From: Carboxylicivirga sp.
GTDB lineage: Bacteria > Bacteroidota > Bacteroidia > Bacteroidales > Marinilabiliaceae
DNA length: 49,190 bases
Direction: 5' to 3'
Assembly: GCA_025210475.1 (NCBI GenBank)
Contig: JAOARW010000103.1
Location: 1 to 49,190, forward strand
Both the position numbers and the translations under genes were made by a program. The notes beneath the pieces were generated by a model. It did no database searches, had not been told where the DNA came from, and saw nothing but the letters and a program-made list of their open reading frames with translations. Numbering within the stretch: the first letter of the stretch is position 1; every line of letters begins with the position of its first letter. Positions 26,508 through 35,192 of the stretch are shown here, piece by piece.

Positions 26508-27227
26508 ATGGGACAAAAAGTTAATCCAATTAGTAACAGGTTAGGAATCATCAAAGGGTGGGATTCTAACTGGTATGGAGGAAAGAACTATGGCGACAAG
26601 CTATTGGAAGACTCCAAAATCAGAAAGTACCTCAATGCACGTTTAGCTAAAGCAAGTATCTCTCGTATCATTATCGAACGTACTTTGAAATTGGTTACTA
26701 TCACCGTTTTCACTGCACGTCCTGGTATCATCATTGGTAAGGGAGGACAAGAAGTAGATAAACTGAAAGAGGAGCTTAAGAAAATTACCGACAAAGAGGT
26801 TCAGATTAACATCTTTGAGGTAAAGAGACCAGAGTTGGACGCTATTATCGTAGCGAAAAACATCGCTCGTCAGGTGGAAGGACGTATCGCATATCGTCGT
26901 GCCATTAAAATGGCTATCGCTTCTACCATGAGAATGGGTGCTGAAGGTATCAAAATTCAGATTTCTGGACGTTTGAACGGTGCTGAAATGGCCCGTAGCG
27001 AAATGTACAAAGAAGGCCGTACGCCACTTCATACATTACGCGCCAATATCGACTATGCTCAAGAAGAAGCCTTGACAAAAATGGGTCTGATTGGTATCAA
27101 AGTTTGGATCTGTAAAGGTGAGATTTATGGTAAGCCAGATTTATCACCTGCTTTCAACACCAAAGAAAAAGGTGGTGGAAACCGTGGAGGCGGTAGAGGT
27201 CCGAGAAGAAGAAATAATAAGAAGTAA
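26508..27227 (+). CDS. rpsC: 30S ribosomal protein S3
   Basis: S3 is at the mRNA entry site. The 239 residues begin MGQKVNPISNRLGIIKGWDS and have a KH domain with PGIIIGKGGQEVDKL. The domain-two signature (GRLNGAEMARSE) is followed by a Gly/Arg-rich basic tail (GGGNRGGGRGPRRRN) common in this phylum. Confidence 0.97.
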   Translation: MGQKVNPISNRLGIIKGWDSNWYGGKNYGDKLLEDSKIRKYLNARLAKASISRIIIERTLKLVTITVFTARPGIIIGKGGQEVDKLKEELKKITDKEVQINIFEVKRPELDAIIVAKNIARQVEGRIAYRRAIKMAIASTMRMGAEGIKIQISGRLNGAEMARSEMYKEGRTPLHTLRANIDYAQEEALTKMGLIGIKVWICKGEIYGKPDLSPAFNTKEKGGGNRGGGRGPRRRNNKK

Positions 27228-27257
27228 TTCTCCTTTCACATTAATTGATTAGGAACG

Positions 27258-27689
27258 ATGTTACAACCAAAGAAAGTAAAATTTAGAAGAAGGCAGAAAG
27301 GCCGGATGAAAGGTGATGCTCAACGCGGGCAGGAACTAGCTTTCGGATCTTTCGGTATCAAAGCCTTACAAAGCAAATGGATTACAGGTCGTCAGATTGA
27401 ATCTGCCCGTATCGCGGTAACGCGTTACATGCAGCGTCAAGGACAGATCTGGATTAGAATATTTCCTGACAAACCGATTACTAAGAAGCCAGCCGAAGTA
27501 CGTATGGGTAAAGGTAAAGGTAGTCCGGAAGGATTTGTGGCCCCTGTTACTCCAGGTCGCATCATTTTAGAATGTGAAGGAGTACCTTACGAAGTAGCTA
27601 AAGAAGCCTTGCGCCTTGCCGCTCAAAAGCTTCCTGTAACTACTAAATTCGTTGTGAGAAGAGACTATGTAGAATCAACAAATGCTTAA
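27258..27689 (+). CDS. rplP: 50S ribosomal protein L16
   Basis: L16 contacts A-site tRNA. The 143 residues begin MLQPKKVKFRRRQKGRMKG and contain WIRIFPDKPITKKPAEVRMGKGKG. Its last codons run up to the start of rpmC. Confidence 0.97.
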   Translation: MLQPKKVKFRRRQKGRMKGDAQRGQELAFGSFGIKALQSKWITGRQIESARIAVTRYMQRQGQIWIRIFPDKPITKKPAEVRMGKGKGSPEGFVAPVTPGRIILECEGVPYEVAKEALRLAAQKLPVTTKFVVRRDYVESTNA

Positions 27690-27693
27690 GGAC

Positions 27694-27891
27694 ATGAAAG
27701 TAGAAGAAATCAAAGAATTAAGTGTTAGCGAAATTGCTGAGCGTATCGAAACTGAAACTGCAGCTTTGCAGCAGTTAGAGTTGAACCACACAACTTCGCC
27801 ATTGGAAAACCCAATGCAGATTAGACATACTCGTAGAAACATTGCGCGCTTGAAGACTATTTTAGGTCAAAAGCAACAAACTGAAAAATAA
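27694..27891 (+). CDS. rpmC: 50S ribosomal protein L29
   Basis: L29 is a small two-helix protein at the tunnel exit. I chose ATG 27694, giving MKVEEIKELSVSEI, the standard L29 start; ATG 27682 would overlap rplP and add four residues. The resulting 65 residues include MQIRHTRRNIARLKTIL, the family signature. Confidence 0.93.
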   Translation: MKVEEIKELSVSEIAERIETETAALQQLELNHTTSPLENPMQIRHTRRNIARLKTILGQKQQTEK

Positions 27892-27899
27892 TTTAGGAG

Positions 27900-28154
27900 A
27901 TGGATAGAAATCTTAGAAAAGAGCGTATTGGTGTTGTGGCAAGCAACAAGATGGAGAAGTCTATCGTTGTTTCTGTAGAGATCCGCGAAAAGCACCCCAT
28001 CTACGGTAAGTTCGTGAAAAAGACCAAGAAGTTTCACGCGCACGATGAAGACAACACCTGCAATATCGGGGATACTGTGAAAATCATGGAAACACGTCCC
28101 TTGAGCAAGACTAAACGTTGGAGATTAGTTGAAATTCTAGAAAGAGCTAAGTAA
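27900..28154 (+). CDS. rpsQ: 30S ribosomal protein S17
   Basis: S17 is a primary 16S rRNA binder of OB fold. The 84 residues contain RKERIGVVASNKMEKSIVV and GDTVKIMETRPLSKTKRW, the family signature. Confidence 0.97.
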   Translation: MDRNLRKERIGVVASNKMEKSIVVSVEIREKHPIYGKFVKKTKKFHAHDEDNTCNIGDTVKIMETRPLSKTKRWRLVEILERAK

Positions 28155-28156
28155 TC

Positions 28157-28522
28157 ATGATACAACAAGAATCTAGACTTGCAGTTGCTGATAACAGTGG
28201 AGCCAAAGAAGTATTATGTATCCGTGTTCTTGGTGGAACAAGGAAACGTTATGCCGGAGTAGGCGATCGTATCGTGGTAACTGTGAAAAGCGCCACGCCA
28301 GGCGGTGAATTGAAAAAAGGAACCGTAACAAAGGCTGTAGTAGTGCGCACTAAAAAAGAAGTTAGACGTCAAGATGGTTCCTACATCCGCTTTGATGAAA
28401 ATGCCTGTGTACTTTTGAACCAGGCCGGAGAAATGAGAGGAACACGTATTTTCGGTCCTGTAGCCCGTGAGGTTCGCGAAGGATATATGAAAATCGTTTC
28501 ATTGGCGCCTGAAGTACTTTAA
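28157..28522 (+). CDS. rplN: 50S ribosomal protein L14
   Basis: L14 forms an intersubunit bridge. The 121 residues begin MIQQESRLAVADNSGAKEV and contain RRQDGSYIRFDENACVLLN and RGTRIFGPVAREVR. Confidence 0.97.
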   Translation: MIQQESRLAVADNSGAKEVLCIRVLGGTRKRYAGVGDRIVVTVKSATPGGELKKGTVTKAVVVRTKKEVRRQDGSYIRFDENACVLLNQAGEMRGTRIFGPVAREVREGYMKIVSLAPEVL

Positions 28523-28542
28523 TCATCAAAGAGATTAGAACA

Positions 28543-28863
28543 ATGGGTAAATTGCATATTAAAAAAGGCGACATCGTTATTGTTAACGCTGGAGTCAGCA
28601 AAGGCCAGGAAGGGAAAGTCCTAGAGGTATTCCCTGCTAAACAACGTGCCATTGTTGAAGGTGTTAACATGGTGAGCAAGCATACAAAGCCTAATGCTGA
28701 GAGTCCGCAAGGAGGTATAGTTAAGAAAGAGGCTCCTATTCACATTTCAAACTTAAATGTGAAAGATCCTTCAACAGGAAAACCAACTCGTATTGGTCGT
28801 AAGTTGAACGATGATGGTAAACTGGTTCGAATTGCTAAAAAATCAGGGGAGGAGATCAAGTAA
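28543..28863 (+). CDS. rplX: 50S ribosomal protein L24
   Basis: L24 is an early 50S assembly protein with a KOW motif. The 106 residues contain KLHIKKGDIVIVNAGVSKGQ, EGVNMVSKHTKP and PTRIGRKL. Its stop overlaps the rplE start. Confidence 0.96.
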   Translation: MGKLHIKKGDIVIVNAGVSKGQEGKVLEVFPAKQRAIVEGVNMVSKHTKPNAESPQGGIVKKEAPIHISNLNVKDPSTGKPTRIGRKLNDDGKLVRIAKKSGEEIK

Positions 28864-29420
28864 TGAGTTATACACCTAGTTTAAGAAAACAGTATAAGGA
28901 CGAGATTGTACCAAACTTGATGAAAGAATTCGGGTTTAAGTCAATCATGCAGGTTCCTAAGTTAGAAAAGATTGTAATCAATCAGGGTCTTGGTTCGGCT
29001 ACTGCTGACAAGAAAATGATTGAAAACGCAATCAAAGAACTAACGACGATCACCGGTCAAAAGGCCGTAGCTACACTTTCGAAAAAAGATATTTCGAACT
29101 TTAAGCTTCGTAAAAAAATGCCAATTGGTGTACGTGTAACACTTCGTCGTGAGAACATGTATGAATTCCTTGAACGTTTAATTCGTGTGGCTCTGCCTCG
29201 AATTCGTGACTTCAAAGGTATCAACAGCAAGCTCGACGGACGCGGAAACTATACCTTAGGTATTGAAGAACAAATCATTTTTCCTGAAATAAATATTGAC
29301 AATGTGTCAAAAATATTGGGTATGAATATTACCTTTGTGACCTCGGGAAAAACCGATGAGGAAGCTTTTGCTCTTTTAAAGGAGTTTGGGTTACCATTTA
29401 AAAACGTGAAAAAGAACTAG
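28863..29420 (+). CDS. rplE: 50S ribosomal protein L5
   Basis: L5 binds 5S rRNA in the central protuberance. The 185 residues contain VPKLEKIVINQGLG, KLRKKMPIGVRVTLRRENMY and RDFKGINSKLDGRGNYTLG. It is translationally coupled to rplX by a one-base overlap. Confidence 0.97.
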   Translation: MSYTPSLRKQYKDEIVPNLMKEFGFKSIMQVPKLEKIVINQGLGSATADKKMIENAIKELTTITGQKAVATLSKKDISNFKLRKKMPIGVRVTLRRENMYEFLERLIRVALPRIRDFKGINSKLDGRGNYTLGIEEQIIFPEINIDNVSKILGMNITFVTSGKTDEEAFALLKEFGLPFKNVKKN

Positions 29421-29424
29421 TTAT

Positions 29425-29694
29425 ATGGCAAAGGAATCAATGAAAGCCCGTGAGGTAAAAAGGGCTAAGCTTGTTGCCAAATATGCTGAAAAGCGTGCCA
29501 GATTACTGGAAGAAGGCGATTATGTAGGTTTACAAAAGCTACCTAAGAATGCTTCACCAGTGCGTATGCACAACCGTTGCAAGATAACCGGACGTCCGAA
29601 AGGTTACATGCGACAGTTTGGCCTATCAAGGATTCAGTTCCGCGAAATGGCTTCAGCTGGTTTAATACCTGGTGTTAAAAAAGCAAGTTGGTAA
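29425..29694 (+). CDS. rpsN: 30S ribosomal protein S14 (zinc-independent long form)
   Basis: The 89-residue length and the absence of the CxxC pair mark the zinc-free type. NRCKITGRPKGYMRQFGLSR and FREMASAGLIPGVKKASW are the signature. It is followed by a 58-nt gap containing a strong hairpin before rpsH. Confidence 0.96.
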   Translation: MAKESMKAREVKRAKLVAKYAEKRARLLEEGDYVGLQKLPKNASPVRMHNRCKITGRPKGYMRQFGLSRIQFREMASAGLIPGVKKASW

Positions 29695-29705
29695 GAGTGT
29701 TAAAT

Positions 29706-29738
29706 ATTGTCCCGGTGTATAATTACGCCGGGATCAAT
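29706..29738 (+). promoter_or_regulatory. Strong hairpin in the rpsN-rpsH gap
   Basis: TCCCGGTGTA (29710-29719) pairs with TACGCCGGGA (29724-29733) with one G-U pair and a TAAT tetraloop. ATTG/CAAT extends it past one bulged T, giving about 14 bp. No T tract follows and rpsH starts 14 nt later, so it is more likely a cis-acting RNA element or processing site than a terminator. Confidence 0.5.
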
Positions 29739-29752
29739 TTAATCTTTATAAA

Positions 29753-30148
29753 ATGACAGATCCAATAGCAGATTTCCTGACACGTATCAGGAACGCCATT
29801 ATGGCGGGTCATAGGGTTGTTGAAGTTCCAGCTTCAAACCTTAAAAGAGAGATGACCAAAATTCTTTTCGAGAAAGGGTACATCCTTAATTACAAGTTCA
29901 TCGATGATGACAAGCAAGGAGTAGTGAAGATCGCACTTAAGTACGATCCTCAAACTAAAACTCCGGCTATCAAAGCGCTTAAGCGCGTGAGTACACCTGG
30001 TTTACGCTCGTATTCCGGGTATCGTAATTTACCACGTGTTCTTAACGGTCTTGGTATCGCTATCGTGTCAACTTCGCATGGTGTAATGACGGATAAAGAA
30101 GCCCGAGTACAGAAATTAGGTGGTGAAGTATTGTGTTACGTTTATTAA
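29753..30148 (+). CDS. rpsH: 30S ribosomal protein S8
   Basis: S8 is a 16S central-domain binder and the classical repressor of the spc operon in E. coli. The 131 residues contain MTDPIADFLTRIRNAIMAGH and STSHGVMTDKEARVQKLGGE. A stable hairpin sits just ahead of its start. Confidence 0.97.
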   Translation: MTDPIADFLTRIRNAIMAGHRVVEVPASNLKREMTKILFEKGYILNYKFIDDDKQGVVKIALKYDPQTKTPAIKALKRVSTPGLRSYSGYRNLPRVLNGLGIAIVSTSHGVMTDKEARVQKLGGEVLCYVY

Positions 30149-30160
30149 AAAAGAAGAACT

Positions 30161-30712
30161 ATGTCAAGAATTGGAAAAGCACCGATTAGCATACCTTCAG
30201 GAGTGAACGTAACTGTAAAAGACAATACGGTGACAGTGAAAGGTCCAAAAGGCGAATTGTCACAGGATATTCACCCTGAAATGGAAGTGAAAGTTGAGGA
30301 TGGAACAGTTACGATTGTACGTCCTAACGAAGAGAAAGAAACACGTGCACAGCACGGATTGTACCGCTCGTTGATTAACAACATGGTGGTAGGAGTTTCA
30401 GAAGGTTACAAAAAGCAATTAGAATTAGTAGGTGTTGGTTACCGTGCTACTAATCAAGGTCAATTACTTGATTTAGCATTAGGATACTCTCACCCTATTC
30501 AGCTAATGTTGCCGAAAGAAATTAAAGTGGAAGCTGTTACTGACAGAAAAAGCAATCCTATTATTACGCTTGAATCAGCAGATAAGCAATTACTTGGACA
30601 AGTATGTGCAAAAATCAGGTCGTTACGTAAGCCAGAGCCTTATAAAGGTAAAGGTGTACGTTTCAAAGGTGAAGAAATTCGTCGTAAGGCCGGTAAATCT
30701 GCTAAAGTTTAA
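30161..30712 (+). CDS. rplF: 50S ribosomal protein L6
   Basis: L6 lies near the factor-binding site. The 183 residues begin MSRIGKAPISIPSGV and end with the signature RKPEPYKGKGVRFKGEEIRR. Confidence 0.97.
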   Translation: MSRIGKAPISIPSGVNVTVKDNTVTVKGPKGELSQDIHPEMEVKVEDGTVTIVRPNEEKETRAQHGLYRSLINNMVVGVSEGYKKQLELVGVGYRATNQGQLLDLALGYSHPIQLMLPKEIKVEAVTDRKSNPIITLESADKQLLGQVCAKIRSLRKPEPYKGKGVRFKGEEIRRKAGKSAKV

Positions 30713-30732
30713 TCTGAATTAAATTAGGAATT

Positions 30733-31089
30733 ATGGCTTTTTCGAAAATAGAGAGAAGACGAAAAATTAAAATGCGCGTTCGCAAAAACATCAGCGGAAC
30801 CGCAGAACGTCCAAGAATGTCAGTATTTAGAAGCAATAAGCAGATTTCTGTTCAGTTAATTGATGATGTTAATGGTAAAACCTTAGCAGCATCTTCTTCT
30901 TTATTAAAAGAAATTGCAGATCAGAAAGGTACAAAGTCAGAAGTAGCTGCGTTAGTAGGTAAAAGTATTGCCGAAGTAGCACAAAAGGCTGGTATTACTG
31001 CTGTTGTATTCGATAGAAATGGATACCTTTATCATGGTAGAGTTAAACAATTAGCCGATGCTGCTCGCGAAGCAGGGCTTAAATTCTAA
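30733..31089 (+). CDS. rplR: 50S ribosomal protein L18
   Basis: L18 binds 5S rRNA. The 118 residues have the basic N-terminus RRRKIKMRVRKNISGTAERPR and end in VFDRNGYLYHGRVKQLADAA. Confidence 0.96.
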   Translation: MAFSKIERRRKIKMRVRKNISGTAERPRMSVFRSNKQISVQLIDDVNGKTLAASSSLLKEIADQKGTKSEVAALVGKSIAEVAQKAGITAVVFDRNGYLYHGRVKQLADAAREAGLKF

Positions 31090-31095
31090 CAAACG

Positions 31096-31614
31096 ATGGC
31101 TGGAAATAACAAAAGAATCAGAAACAATAACGACCTTGAATTAAAGGATCGTTTGGTTGCTATCAACAGGGTAACTAAAGTAACCAAGGGTGGTAGAACT
31201 TTCTCATTCTCTGCCATTGTTGTGGTTGGAAATGAGAACGGCGTTGTTGGCTGGGGCCTTGGTAAAGCAGGCGAAGTAACAACAGCTATTGCAAAAGGTG
31301 TTGAAGCTGCCAAAAAGAATCTAGTTAAAGTACCGATTATCAATGGTACGATTCCTCACGAGCAATTGGCTCGTTTTGGTGGAGCAAGCGTATTTATGAA
31401 GCCTGCATCACACGGTACCGGAGTAAAAGCTGGTGGTGCGATGCGTGCAGTACTGGAGAGTGTTGGTGTAACAGATGTATTGGCTAAGTCGAAGGGTTCT
31501 TCAAACTCTCACAACTTGGTTAAAGCAACTATCCTCGCTTTAACAGAATTGCGCGATGCTGCAACAATTGCTGAGCAACGTGGTGTATCAATGGATAAAG
31601 TTTTTAACGGATAA
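31096..31614 (+). CDS. rpsE: 30S ribosomal protein S5
   Basis: S5 is a fidelity protein at the mRNA entry. The 172 residues contain RLVAINRVTKVTKGGRTFSF, the S5 signature, and FMKPASHGTGVKAGGAMRAV. Confidence 0.97.
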   Translation: MAGNNKRIRNNNDLELKDRLVAINRVTKVTKGGRTFSFSAIVVVGNENGVVGWGLGKAGEVTTAIAKGVEAAKKNLVKVPIINGTIPHEQLARFGGASVFMKPASHGTGVKAGGAMRAVLESVGVTDVLAKSKGSSNSHNLVKATILALTELRDAATIAEQRGVSMDKVFNG

Positions 31615-31625
31615 TTAAGGAGAAA

Positions 31626-31802
31626 ATGGCTAAGATAAAAGTAACTCAGGTTAAGAGTAAGATCGGGGCCACAACCAGACAAAAAAATACTCTGGCTGCC
31701 CTTGGGCTGAAGAAGCTTCAGCAAACCGTTGAACATGAAGCCACACCTCAAATTGAAGGAATGGTTCAAAAAGTACTGCACCTAGTGTCAGTAGAAAGAT
31801 AA
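31626..31802 (+). CDS. rpmD: 50S ribosomal protein L30
   Basis: This short gene encodes 58 residues, read directly: it begins MAKIKVTQVKSKIG, continues TRQKNTLAALGLKK and ends MVQKVLHLVSVER before TAA. This is the L30 pattern, and the position between rpsE and rplO is the usual one. An AAGGAG (31617-31622) lies 3 nt before the ATG. Confidence 0.95.
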   Translation: MAKIKVTQVKSKIGATTRQKNTLAALGLKKLQQTVEHEATPQIEGMVQKVLHLVSVER

Positions 31803-31831
31803 TTTGGTCGAACGAATTAGAGGAAATTAAT

Positions 31832-32278
31832 ATGAATTTAAATAACTTAAGACCTGCAAAAGGTTCGGTAAAGGCCTCAAAACGTATCGGTCGTGGACAA
31901 GGATCCGGTCGCGGTGGAACTTCTACTCGTGGTCATAAAGGTGCCAAGTCACGTTCTGGTTACTCACGTAAGTTTGGTTTTGAGGGCGGTCAGATGCCTT
32001 TGCAGCGACGTGTTCCTAAATTCGGATTCAAAAACATTAATCGTGTTGAGTATAAAGCTGTAAACATTGAGTTGTTACAAGTTTTAGCTGAAAAGAAAGA
32101 CATTAGTGTTATTGATCCTGAAGTTTTAAGACAAGCCGGTTTAGTTAGCAAAAATGACTTGGTAAAGATTTTAGGAAATGGTGAGCTAAAAGCTAAATTA
32201 GAAGTGAAAGCTCATGCATTCTCTGAGTCTGCAACGAAGGCGATTGAAGCAGCTGAAGGAACCGTAGTAAAATTGTAA
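31832..32278 (+). CDS. rplO: 50S ribosomal protein L15
   Basis: L15 is a late 50S assembly protein. The 148 residues contain MNLNNLRPAKGSVKASKRIG, a Gly/Arg-rich N-terminal region and GGQMPLQRRVPKFGFKN. Confidence 0.96.
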   Translation: MNLNNLRPAKGSVKASKRIGRGQGSGRGGTSTRGHKGAKSRSGYSRKFGFEGGQMPLQRRVPKFGFKNINRVEYKAVNIELLQVLAEKKDISVIDPEVLRQAGLVSKNDLVKILGNGELKAKLEVKAHAFSESATKAIEAAEGTVVKL

Positions 32279-32282
32279 TTGA

Positions 32283-33623
32283 ATGAAACTATTCGAAACC
32301 ATCCGCAACATCTGGAAAATTGAGGATCTTAAATCCAGAATTACAACAACCTTAGGTCTGTTACTGATTTACAGACTGGGATCATTTGTTGTACTTCCAG
32401 GTATAGATCCGACGCAACTAAGTGCGCTAAAAAGTCAAACAAGGGACGGTGTATTAGGCCTGCTCGATATGTTCTCAGGGGGAGCGTTTTCCAACGCATC
32501 CATCTTTGCATTGGGTATCATGCCTTACATCTCAGCTTCCATCGTTATTCAATTGATGGGTATTGCTGTACCTTACTTTCAACGTCTTCAAAGGGAAGGT
32601 GAAAGTGGACGTAGAAAGATCAATCAAATAACTCGTTATTTGACTGTTTTGATTTTGGTTGTTCAGGCACCAGGTTTTATAGCTAATCTTCGTGCTCAAG
32701 CTGGAGATGCCATTATTAACGATGGATTTGGATTTTTAGTAACCAGTACAATTATCTTAACTGCCGGAACGATGTTCGTGATGTGGTTAGGTGAGCGTAT
32801 CACTGATAAAGGTATTGGAAACGGAATCTCACTGATCATCATGATTGGTATTATTGCTCGCTTGCCACAGTCAATGTTGGCCGAGTTTATATCAAGAATG
32901 GAAGCTGCTAGTGGAAGCGGTGGTTTGGTTATGTTACTAATCGAGTTTGTAGTGTTGTTCTTCATTTTTGCTGCTACCATTGCTTTGGTACAGGGTACTC
33001 GTCGTATTCCTGTTCAGTATGCAAAGCGAATTGTTGGTAATAAGCAATATGGAGGCGTTCGTCAATACATTCCTTTAAAAGTTAATGCAGCAGGTGTAAT
33101 GCCTATTATCTTTGCACAGGCAATCATGTTTATCCCGGTAACTTTCTCTAAGTTTGGTGGTGAAAGCATGAGTGGTTTTGCATCGATCTTTGCAAACTTT
33201 ACTGGAGTGTGGTACAACGTAATTTTTGCCTTAATGATTATTGCATTCACCTATTTCTATACAGCCATTACAATTAATCCAACGCAAATGGCAGAGGATA
33301 TGAAGCGTAATGGTGGATTTATACCAGGTGTTAAGCCAGGAAGAAAGACAGTTGAGTTCTTGGACTCAGTGATGTCTAAAATTACTCTTCCGGGTTCTGT
33401 TTTCCTTGCATTGGTAGCTATTTTGCCGGCCTTTGCGATGATGGCAGGTGTTGACCAGGGATTTGCACAGTTTTATGGTGGTACTTCTCTACTAATTTTA
33501 GTAGGTGTAGTACTGGATACTTTACAGCAAATCGAGAGTCACTTGTTGATGCGTCATTACGACGGATTAACAAAGTCTGGTAGAATTATGGGTAGATCTG
33601 GCGGTGGAGCTGCTGCAATTTAA
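32283..33623 (+). CDS. secY: Protein translocase subunit SecY
   Basis: SecY forms the Sec channel in the inner membrane. The 446 residues have about ten membrane helices. GIMPYISASIVIQLM and the cytoplasmic YFQRLQREGESGRRKINQIT loop are signatures, as is ADDMKRNGG-like AEDMKRNGGFIPGVKPG. adk, which often follows secY, is absent; map comes next. Confidence 0.97.
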   Translation: MKLFETIRNIWKIEDLKSRITTTLGLLLIYRLGSFVVLPGIDPTQLSALKSQTRDGVLGLLDMFSGGAFSNASIFALGIMPYISASIVIQLMGIAVPYFQRLQREGESGRRKINQITRYLTVLILVVQAPGFIANLRAQAGDAIINDGFGFLVTSTIILTAGTMFVMWLGERITDKGIGNGISLIIMIGIIARLPQSMLAEFISRMEAASGSGGLVMLLIEFVVLFFIFAATIALVQGTRRIPVQYAKRIVGNKQYGGVRQYIPLKVNAAGVMPIIFAQAIMFIPVTFSKFGGESMSGFASIFANFTGVWYNVIFALMIIAFTYFYTAITINPTQMAEDMKRNGGFIPGVKPGRKTVEFLDSVMSKITLPGSVFLALVAILPAFAMMAGVDQGFAQFYGGTSLLILVGVVLDTLQQIESHLLMRHYDGLTKSGRIMGRSGGGAAAI

Positions 33624-33642
33624 TTAAGGAACAATCATTGAC

Positions 33643-34428
33643 ATGATTTATTTAAAGACTGACGAAGAAATAGAATTGATGCGTATAAGCAATCAATTGG
33701 TTGCTAAAACGCTTGGTGAAGTTGCAAAGGCTGTTAAGCCTGGGGTTTCGACGTTAGAGCTGGATAAAATAGCAGAGGCCTTCATTAGGGATAATGGAGG
33801 TACTCCTGCCTTTTTAAATTATCAGGGTTTTCCAAATACCCTTTGTACATCTGTTAACGAACAGGTTGTTCATGGAATACCTAATAATACACCTTTAAAA
33901 GAAGGTGATGTTGTTTCTGTAGACTGTGGAGTGCTGTTAAATGATTTCTACGGTGATTCGGCTTATACTTTCCCAATTGGTGAAGTGGCGCCGGAAGTTA
34001 AAGCATTGTTAGATGCCACCAAAGAATCTTTATACAGAGGCATTGAACAAGCGGTTGAAAACAATCGTTTAGGAGATGTTGGTAATGCCATACAAACCTA
34101 TACCGAAGAGCGTGGCTACACCGTAGTACGCGAAATGGTTGGGCACGGAATTGGCAAAAACCTCCACGAAGCACCAGAAGTAGCAAATTATGGTAGGAAA
34201 GGAAATGGTACCAAATTGAAGTCGGGGATGGTTATTGCCATCGAGCCAATGATTAATCTTGGCAAGCGACAAATCGTTCAAGAGGACGATGGATGGACGA
34301 TTCGGACCATCGACAAGAAGGTATCTGCTCATTATGAACATACTGTAGCAGTAAGAAAAGGTAAAGCTGATATACTTTCTAGTTTTAAATTTGTAGAAGA
34401 AGTATTACATTTGCAGTCTGAAAAATAA
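33643..34428 (+). CDS. map: Methionine aminopeptidase, type I
   Basis: This enzyme removes the initiator methionine from new proteins. The 261 residues carry the five metal ligands in order: two Asp (SVDCGVLLNDFYGDSAY), His (MVGHGIGKNLHEAP), Glu (AIEPMINLG) and Glu (HYEHTVAV). It lies 19 nt after secY in the ribosomal supercluster. Confidence 0.96.
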   Translation: MIYLKTDEEIELMRISNQLVAKTLGEVAKAVKPGVSTLELDKIAEAFIRDNGGTPAFLNYQGFPNTLCTSVNEQVVHGIPNNTPLKEGDVVSVDCGVLLNDFYGDSAYTFPIGEVAPEVKALLDATKESLYRGIEQAVENNRLGDVGNAIQTYTEERGYTVVREMVGHGIGKNLHEAPEVANYGRKGNGTKLKSGMVIAIEPMINLGKRQIVQEDDGWTIRTIDKKVSAHYEHTVAVRKGKADILSSFKFVEEVLHLQSEK

Positions 34429-34443
34429 AAAGTTATAGAAATT

Positions 34444-34662
34444 ATGGCGAAACAAGCCTCTATAGAACAAGACGGAACAATCATTGAAGCCTTATCCAAT
34501 GCCATGTTTAGAGTGGAATTGGAAAACGGTCACATCATTACTGCGCATATCTCAGGTAAAATGCGAATGCATTACATTAAAATTTTACCAGGAGATAAAG
34601 TAAAAGTAGAGATGTCGCCGTATGATTTGACAAAAGGAAGAATTTCCTATAGATACAAATAA
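34444..34662 (+). CDS. infA: Translation initiation factor IF-1
   Basis: IF-1 is an OB-fold factor that blocks the A site during initiation. The 72 residues are the usual length: MAKQASIEQDGTIIEALSN, then AHISGKMRMHYIKILPGDKV and a C-terminal KGRISYRYK. Confidence 0.97.
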   Translation: MAKQASIEQDGTIIEALSNAMFRVELENGHIITAHISGKMRMHYIKILPGDKVKVEMSPYDLTKGRISYRYK

Positions 34663-34676
34663 TAAAGTGACCGATC

Positions 34677-34793
34677 ATGAAGGTTAGAGCATCTGTAAAG
34701 AAAAGAAGTGCCGATTGCAAAATCGTAAAACGCAAAGGGCGCTTGTACGTGATTAATAAAAAGAATCCAAAGTTTAAACAACGTCAAGGATAA
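34677..34793 (+). CDS. rpmJ: 50S ribosomal protein L36 (zinc-free form)
   Basis: The gene encodes 38 residues, read directly: it begins MKVRASVKKRSADCKIV and ends NKKNPKFKQRQG. Of the four zinc ligands in the C+ form, only one Cys (C14) remains; the first is Ser, the third Asn and the His is Phe. This C- form is common in Bacteroidota. It sits between infA and rpsM as usual. Confidence 0.95.
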   Translation: MKVRASVKKRSADCKIVKRKGRLYVINKKNPKFKQRQG

Positions 34794-34804
34794 ATTATAA
34801 GATT

Positions 34805-35182
34805 ATGGCAAGGATTGCTGGAGTTGATATACCCTCAAACAAAAGAGGTGAAATTGCTTTGACTTATATCTTCGGAATAGGTAGAAGCAGGGCACAAGAG
34901 ATTCTTCAGAATGTTGGCGTTGACGCTAATATTAAAGTTTCGGAGTGGACCGACGCACAGATTAAAGCTGTTCGTGAAAACATCGCTGACAATTACAAAA
35001 TTGAAGGTGAGTTGCGTTCAGAAGTTCAATTAAACATCAAGCGATTGATGGATATTGGATGTTACCGTGGTATTCGTCACCGTATCGGTTTACCATTGCG
35101 CGGACAATCTACTAAGAACAATGCACGTACTCGTAAGGGTAAGAAGAAGACTGTTGCAAATAAAAAGAAAGCCACTAAATAA
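34805..35182 (+). CDS. rpsM: 30S ribosomal protein S13
   Basis: S13 is a 30S head protein contacting P-site tRNA and L5. The 125 residues begin MARIAGVDIPSNKRGEIALT and contain RGIRHRIGLPLRGQSTKNNA, ending in a basic tail. Confidence 0.97.
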   Translation: MARIAGVDIPSNKRGEIALTYIFGIGRSRAQEILQNVGVDANIKVSEWTDAQIKAVRENIADNYKIEGELRSEVQLNIKRLMDIGCYRGIRHRIGLPLRGQSTKNNARTRKGKKKTVANKKKATK

Positions 35183-35192
35183 TAAGTAAGAT

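Noticed and set aside
26643..27032. 129-codon minus-strand frame inside rpsC
   Set aside because: It is a shadow of a highly biased ribosomal gene.
27682..27693. Earlier start for L29
   Set aside because: It adds four residues atypical of L29 and overlaps rplP; the downstream ATG gives the family N-terminus.
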